DNA from: Dehalococcoidia bacterium
Lineage (GTDB): Bacteria > Chloroflexota > Dehalococcoidia > GIF9 > AB-539-J10
Assembly (NCBI GenBank): GCA_030603265.1
Contig: JAUVYD010000088.1
Location: forward strand, 1-6,631
DNA length: 6,631 nucleotides
Reading direction: 5' to 3'
Shown here: positions 4,398-6,631 of the stretch, in pieces
How positions within the stretch are numbered: position 1 is the first letter of the stretch
Layout of the letters: each line of letters starts with the position of its first letter
The notes under the pieces: model-generated
What the model was told of the DNA's origin: nothing
What the model saw: the letters and a program-made list of their open reading frames with translations, nothing else
Databases searched by the model: none
Position numbers and translations under genes: made by a program

Positions 4398-5252
4398 CTA
4401 TTTCACCGTAGAGAGGGGTTGCTTGTAAACCCGGGTGCTCGAGATATACGCATGGCCCAGCGTCTGCTGGAGTGAACGCAGGTCCGTCCCCCCCTGCACT
4501 TTTCTGACGGCAAAGCTGTGGCGCAGCGTGTGAGGAGTGACGCGGTCGCCAAGCTCGGCTTTGACCGCGTAGTTCTTGACTATTTGCCAGAACCCCTGGC
4601 GCGTGAGTTGGTGCCCACGTCTATTCAGGAAGAGCGACTGCTCCTTCTCATCGTACAGGAGATCGAGCCGTCCATCCGCAACGTATTCTCGCAAGAGGCC
4701 GACTACGTCGGCCGACAGGTGAATCTGTCTATGGGACTCGCCGTGTCGACAGCACAGGGTCGATTGGCGGAGATCGATGTCGCGCAGTTGCAGCGACACG
4801 ATTTCGCTCGCCCTGAGTCCGGTTGCATAGAGCACCTCGAGCATGACCACATCCCGTCGCGCCTCCGGCGTCGAGAGCGACCGGGGGACAGCGACCAGCC
4901 TGAGATACTCGGCCTGCGTCAGGACACGAGGCGCTTTCTTGTTGACCGGGGGGCTCATCAGGTTTCTGACGGGGTTTTCCTTGAGTTGCCCGCTGGCCAC
5001 GAGGTACTTGAAGAATGACCTGGCCGAGGCAATCTTGCGCGCGGTAGTGGCCGGCGAGTACGCCTTCCCCTTGAGATTCACAAGATAGGCCATGAGCAGT
5101 TCTTCCTGGGAGGCCAGTATGCCCTTTGCCTTCTCAGCCGTCATGAACTCCGAGAGTTGGGCGAGGTCATTGCGGTAGGCAGCCACGGTGTTCTGTGAAG
5201 AACCCTTGGTCTTGGCCAGGTAGTCGAGGAAAGCCGTGATCTCCTGCTCCAT
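4398..5252 (-). CDS. Tyrosine recombinase, XerC/XerD family
   Basis: The protein has 284 residues and the two-domain layout of Xer recombinases, which resolve chromosome dimers at dif during cell division. The N-terminal SAM-like DNA-binding domain spans about 1-95 (FLDYLAKTKGSSQNTVAAY at 8-26). The catalytic domain follows, with Arg147 in ATGLRASEI, His241 and Arg244 in HTLRHSF, His267 in LGHA, and the nucleophile Tyr276 in TRVYKQ. Two oddities: the beta-hairpin lysine expected near residue 170 is missing (RHGESHRQIHL), and only eight residues follow Tyr276 against about 19 in E. coli XerD. ATG 5252 is chosen over an in-frame ATG at 5276 because a promoter -10 box lies between them. First gene of the cluster with the membrane protein and pcm. 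XerC or XerD cannot be decided; an integrase is less likely because no mobile-element genes are present. Confidence 0.88.
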   Translation of the reverse strand: MEQEITAFLDYLAKTKGSSQNTVAAYRNDLAQLSEFMTAEKAKGILASQEELLMAYLVNLKGKAYSPATTARKIASARSFFKYLVASGQLKENPVRNLMSPPVNKKAPRVLTQAEYLRLVAVPRSLSTPEARRDVVMLEVLYATGLRASEIVSLQLRDIDLRQSTLCCRHGESHRQIHLSADVVGLLREYVADGRLDLLYDEKEQSLFLNRRGHQLTRQGFWQIVKNYAVKAELGDRVTPHTLRHSFAVRKVQGGTDLRSLQQTLGHAYISSTRVYKQPLSTVK

Positions 5253-5261
5253 GGGAATTTT

Positions 5262-5290
5262 ATTGTAACACAGCAAATGCCCTTTTGCCC
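5262..5290 (-). promoter_or_regulatory. Promoter of the recombinase cluster (extended -10)
   Basis: On the minus strand TGT-TACAAT (-10 hexamer 5267-5262) is an extended -10 element ending nine bases before the ATG at 5252. At 17-base spacing the -35 position is GGGCAA (5290-5285), a poor match, as tolerated by extended -10 promoters. Transcription should begin within one to three bases of the ATG. The intervening AAAATTCCC has no Shine-Dalgarno. Confidence 0.6.
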
Positions 5291-5313
5291 GAGGCGTGCG
5301 GTCTTGTTAGAAT
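5285..5313 (+). promoter_or_regulatory. uvrC promoter (extended -10)
   Basis: TTGCCC (5285-5290, four of six) is followed by 17 bases and TAGAAT (5308-5313, five of six), with TGT just before the hexamer (5305-5307). The box ends nine bases before ATG 5323. The start of transcription is expected close to the GTG/ATG pair at 5320-5325, so the mRNA should be leaderless or nearly so. Confidence 0.65.
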
Positions 5314-5322
5314 CGAATTGTG

Positions 5323-6631
5323 ATGGCTTCAGAAGCGATTCGCCGCAAGATGGCGCTGGCCCCGCAGTCACCGGGGGTCTACCTGTTTAGGGATGCGCTC
5401 GGACAGGTAATCTACGCCGGCAAAGCCTCGAATCTCCGCAGCCGGGTGCGAAGCTATTTCGGCTCGAAGTCCGGACTGAGCACGAAGACCAGGCGACTCG
5501 TGTCAGAGATAAGCGATCTTGAGTTCCTCATGGTGAGCACCGAGCAGGAGGCGCTCGTTCTTGAGGCGGAGCTTATCAAGCGTTACAGGCCTCAGTACAA
5601 CGCACGAATGAAGGATGACAAGAGTTTTCCTTTCCTCAAGGTTGACATTCGAAATGAATGGCCGACCGTGGCAGTAACCAGGCGTCGCGTGGCCGACGGC
5701 TCGGTGTATTTCGGCCCATTTGCAGACGCGCGCTCTGTCCGTCAAACGCTGCGCCTGATACGGAAAGTGTTTCGATTCAGGGTCTGTTCCGGGCCACTGG
5801 GGGGTACGCGGGCCAGGGCTTGCCTGAACATGCAAATCGGCCTCTGTCCTGGACCATGCATAGGCGCGATTACGAGAGAAGAATACCGGAAGACGATAGA
5901 CCAGATAGTGTTGTTCCTCGAGGGACGGCACCGTGCCGTGCGCGATTCTCTCGTCGCCGGGATGAAAGAAGCGTCAACGCGGATGGACTTCGAACGAGCG
6001 GCGTTGCTCCGAGACCGCGTGCAGGCGGTCGACCTTATCACGAACAAGTACACGGGCGTTACGGCATTGAGAGGGGACCAGGACATCCTGGCCGTGGCGC
6101 AGGACCGCGATTCCGCTCTGGTCGAGGTCTTCTGTGTGCGCGACGGCAGGATTCTGGGACGACAGGATTTCCCGGTCGAGGGGACCGGCATCCTGAGCCC
6201 GCCGGAGGTCCTTCGTGGTTTCGTCCTGCAGTACTATGTACTTGCGTCGAGGGTGCCTCCAACCATTCTTCTGCAGCATCCAATCGCGGACGGCGGCCTT
6301 GTCCGCAACCTGCTGTGTGAGCGCCGGGGAGCGGGGGTGCGATTTGTTGTGCCGCGGCGGGGCGTACGCAAACAGGTAGTGGACAACGTCGCGAACAGCG
6401 TCGCGCGCCAGTTCGCATTGCTGCAGGCGAACTCCGGTCAAGGTTGTGAACTCAGAGGAGCCGGACTGAAGCAGTTGAAAGATGTGCTGCGACTCCCAAC
6501 GATACCGCACCGTATCGAGGGATACGATATCTCGACAACGCAGGGTCACGAGGCTGTCGGGAGCATGGTGGTGTTCGAGGACGGCGTGCCCAAACCATCT
6601 GGCTACAGGCGCTTCAAGATACGCACTGTTA
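5323..6631 (+). CDS. uvrC: Excinuclease ABC subunit C, 3' end cut by the window edge
   Basis: UvrC makes both DNA incisions in nucleotide-excision repair after UvrA and UvrB find the lesion. The 436 visible residues, of an expected 600 or so, are open without interruption. They show the GIY-YIG 3'-incision nuclease at about 14-92 (PGVYLF 17-22, IYAGKASNLRSRVRSYF 30-46, Glu81 in EALVLEAELIKRYRPQYN). Four cysteines follow, Cys155, Cys167, Cys175 and Cys179, in the spacing of the UvrC iron-sulfur cluster. The UVR helix hairpin that contacts UvrB is near 203-238 (MDFERAALLRDRV). The RNase H-like 5'-incision domain begins at IEGYDIS with catalytic Asp402; the rest and the helix-hairpin-helix tail lie outside. 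ATG 5323 directly follows an in-frame GTG at 5320, which is also possible; an in-frame TAG at 5308 limits the start. No Shine-Dalgarno is present. Confidence 0.96.
   Translation, partial: MASEAIRRKMALAPQSPGVYLFRDALGQVIYAGKASNLRSRVRSYFGSKSGLSTKTRRLVSEISDLEFLMVSTEQEALVLEAELIKRYRPQYNARMKDDKSFPFLKVDIRNEWPTVAVTRRRVADGSVYFGPFADARSVRQTLRLIRKVFRFRVCSGPLGGTRARACLNMQIGLCPGPCIGAITREEYRKTIDQIVLFLEGRHRAVRDSLVAGMKEASTRMDFERAALLRDRVQAVDLITNKYTGVTALRGDQDILAVAQDRDSALVEVFCVRDGRILGRQDFPVEGTGILSPPEVLRGFVLQYYVLASRVPPTILLQHPIADGGLVRNLLCERRGAGVRFVVPRRGVRKQVVDNVANSVARQFALLQANSGQGCELRGAGLKQLKDVLRLPTIPHRIEGYDISTTQGHEAVGSMVVFEDGVPKPSGYRRFKIRTV

Noticed and set aside
4518..5018. 166-codon plus-strand reading frame
   Set aside because: Antisense shadow of the recombinase gene, with no ribosome site or recognisable motif.

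Overview
The window is a GC-rich bacterial chromosomal segment made of housekeeping genes. It carries two tRNA genes, four complete recognisable genes, one small membrane protein of unknown role, a 3'-truncated uvrC, and about 30 codons of an unidentified gene at the left edge. I see no phage, plasmid, insertion sequence, CRISPR or secretion-system genes. The organism cannot be fixed from sequence alone. The citrate/homocitrate-synthase-like protein with an N-terminal DVTNRDGVQ motif, the ArgC variant with NVTGY in place of GASGY, and a cluster of GTAGGGGCG...CGCCCCTAC-type intergenic palindromes together remind me of Chloroflexota (Dehalococcoidia-like) genomes. That is recollection and inference, not a search result.

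Layout. 2-94 (+) is the 3' end of an unidentified gene. 259-333 (-) is tRNA-Gly(CCC) with its own near-consensus promoter at 346-374. 387-1625 (-) is an HMGL-like acyl transferase (Re-citrate synthase / homocitrate synthase / isopropylmalate synthase family) with a strong GGAGG ribosome binding site and a probable promoter at 1659-1688. 1641-2330 is a roughly 690-base gene-free stretch holding several palindromes of one repeat type and a possible 29-codon hydrophobic micro-ORF. 2331-3371 (+) is argC, followed after 11 bases by tRNA-Glu(TTC) at 3383-3456. On the opposite strand, a compact three-gene cluster (5252 down to 3468) encodes a Xer-type tyrosine recombinase, an 86-residue single-pass membrane protein and protein-L-isoaspartate methyltransferase (pcm). 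It converges on tRNA-Glu with an 11-base gap. 5323 to the right edge (+) is uvrC, diverging from the recombinase across only 70 bases.

How the genes relate. The left half is amino-acid and central-carbon metabolism: a 2-oxoacid + acetyl-CoA condensing enzyme and the ArgC step from N-acetylglutamate. The right half is genome and protein maintenance: chromosome dimer resolution, isoaspartyl repair and nucleotide-excision repair. Start signals differ. The condensing enzyme and pcm have Shine-Dalgarno sequences. argC, the recombinase and uvrC have a -10 box so close to the start codon that their mRNAs should be leaderless or nearly so.

No new multi-gene system is evident. The observations most worth checking are the symmetric, -35-sharing, apparently leaderless divergent promoter between uvrC and the recombinase; the palindrome cluster at 1790-2081; the missing active-site lysine and short tail of the recombinase; and whether the condensing enzyme is a Re-citrate synthase.
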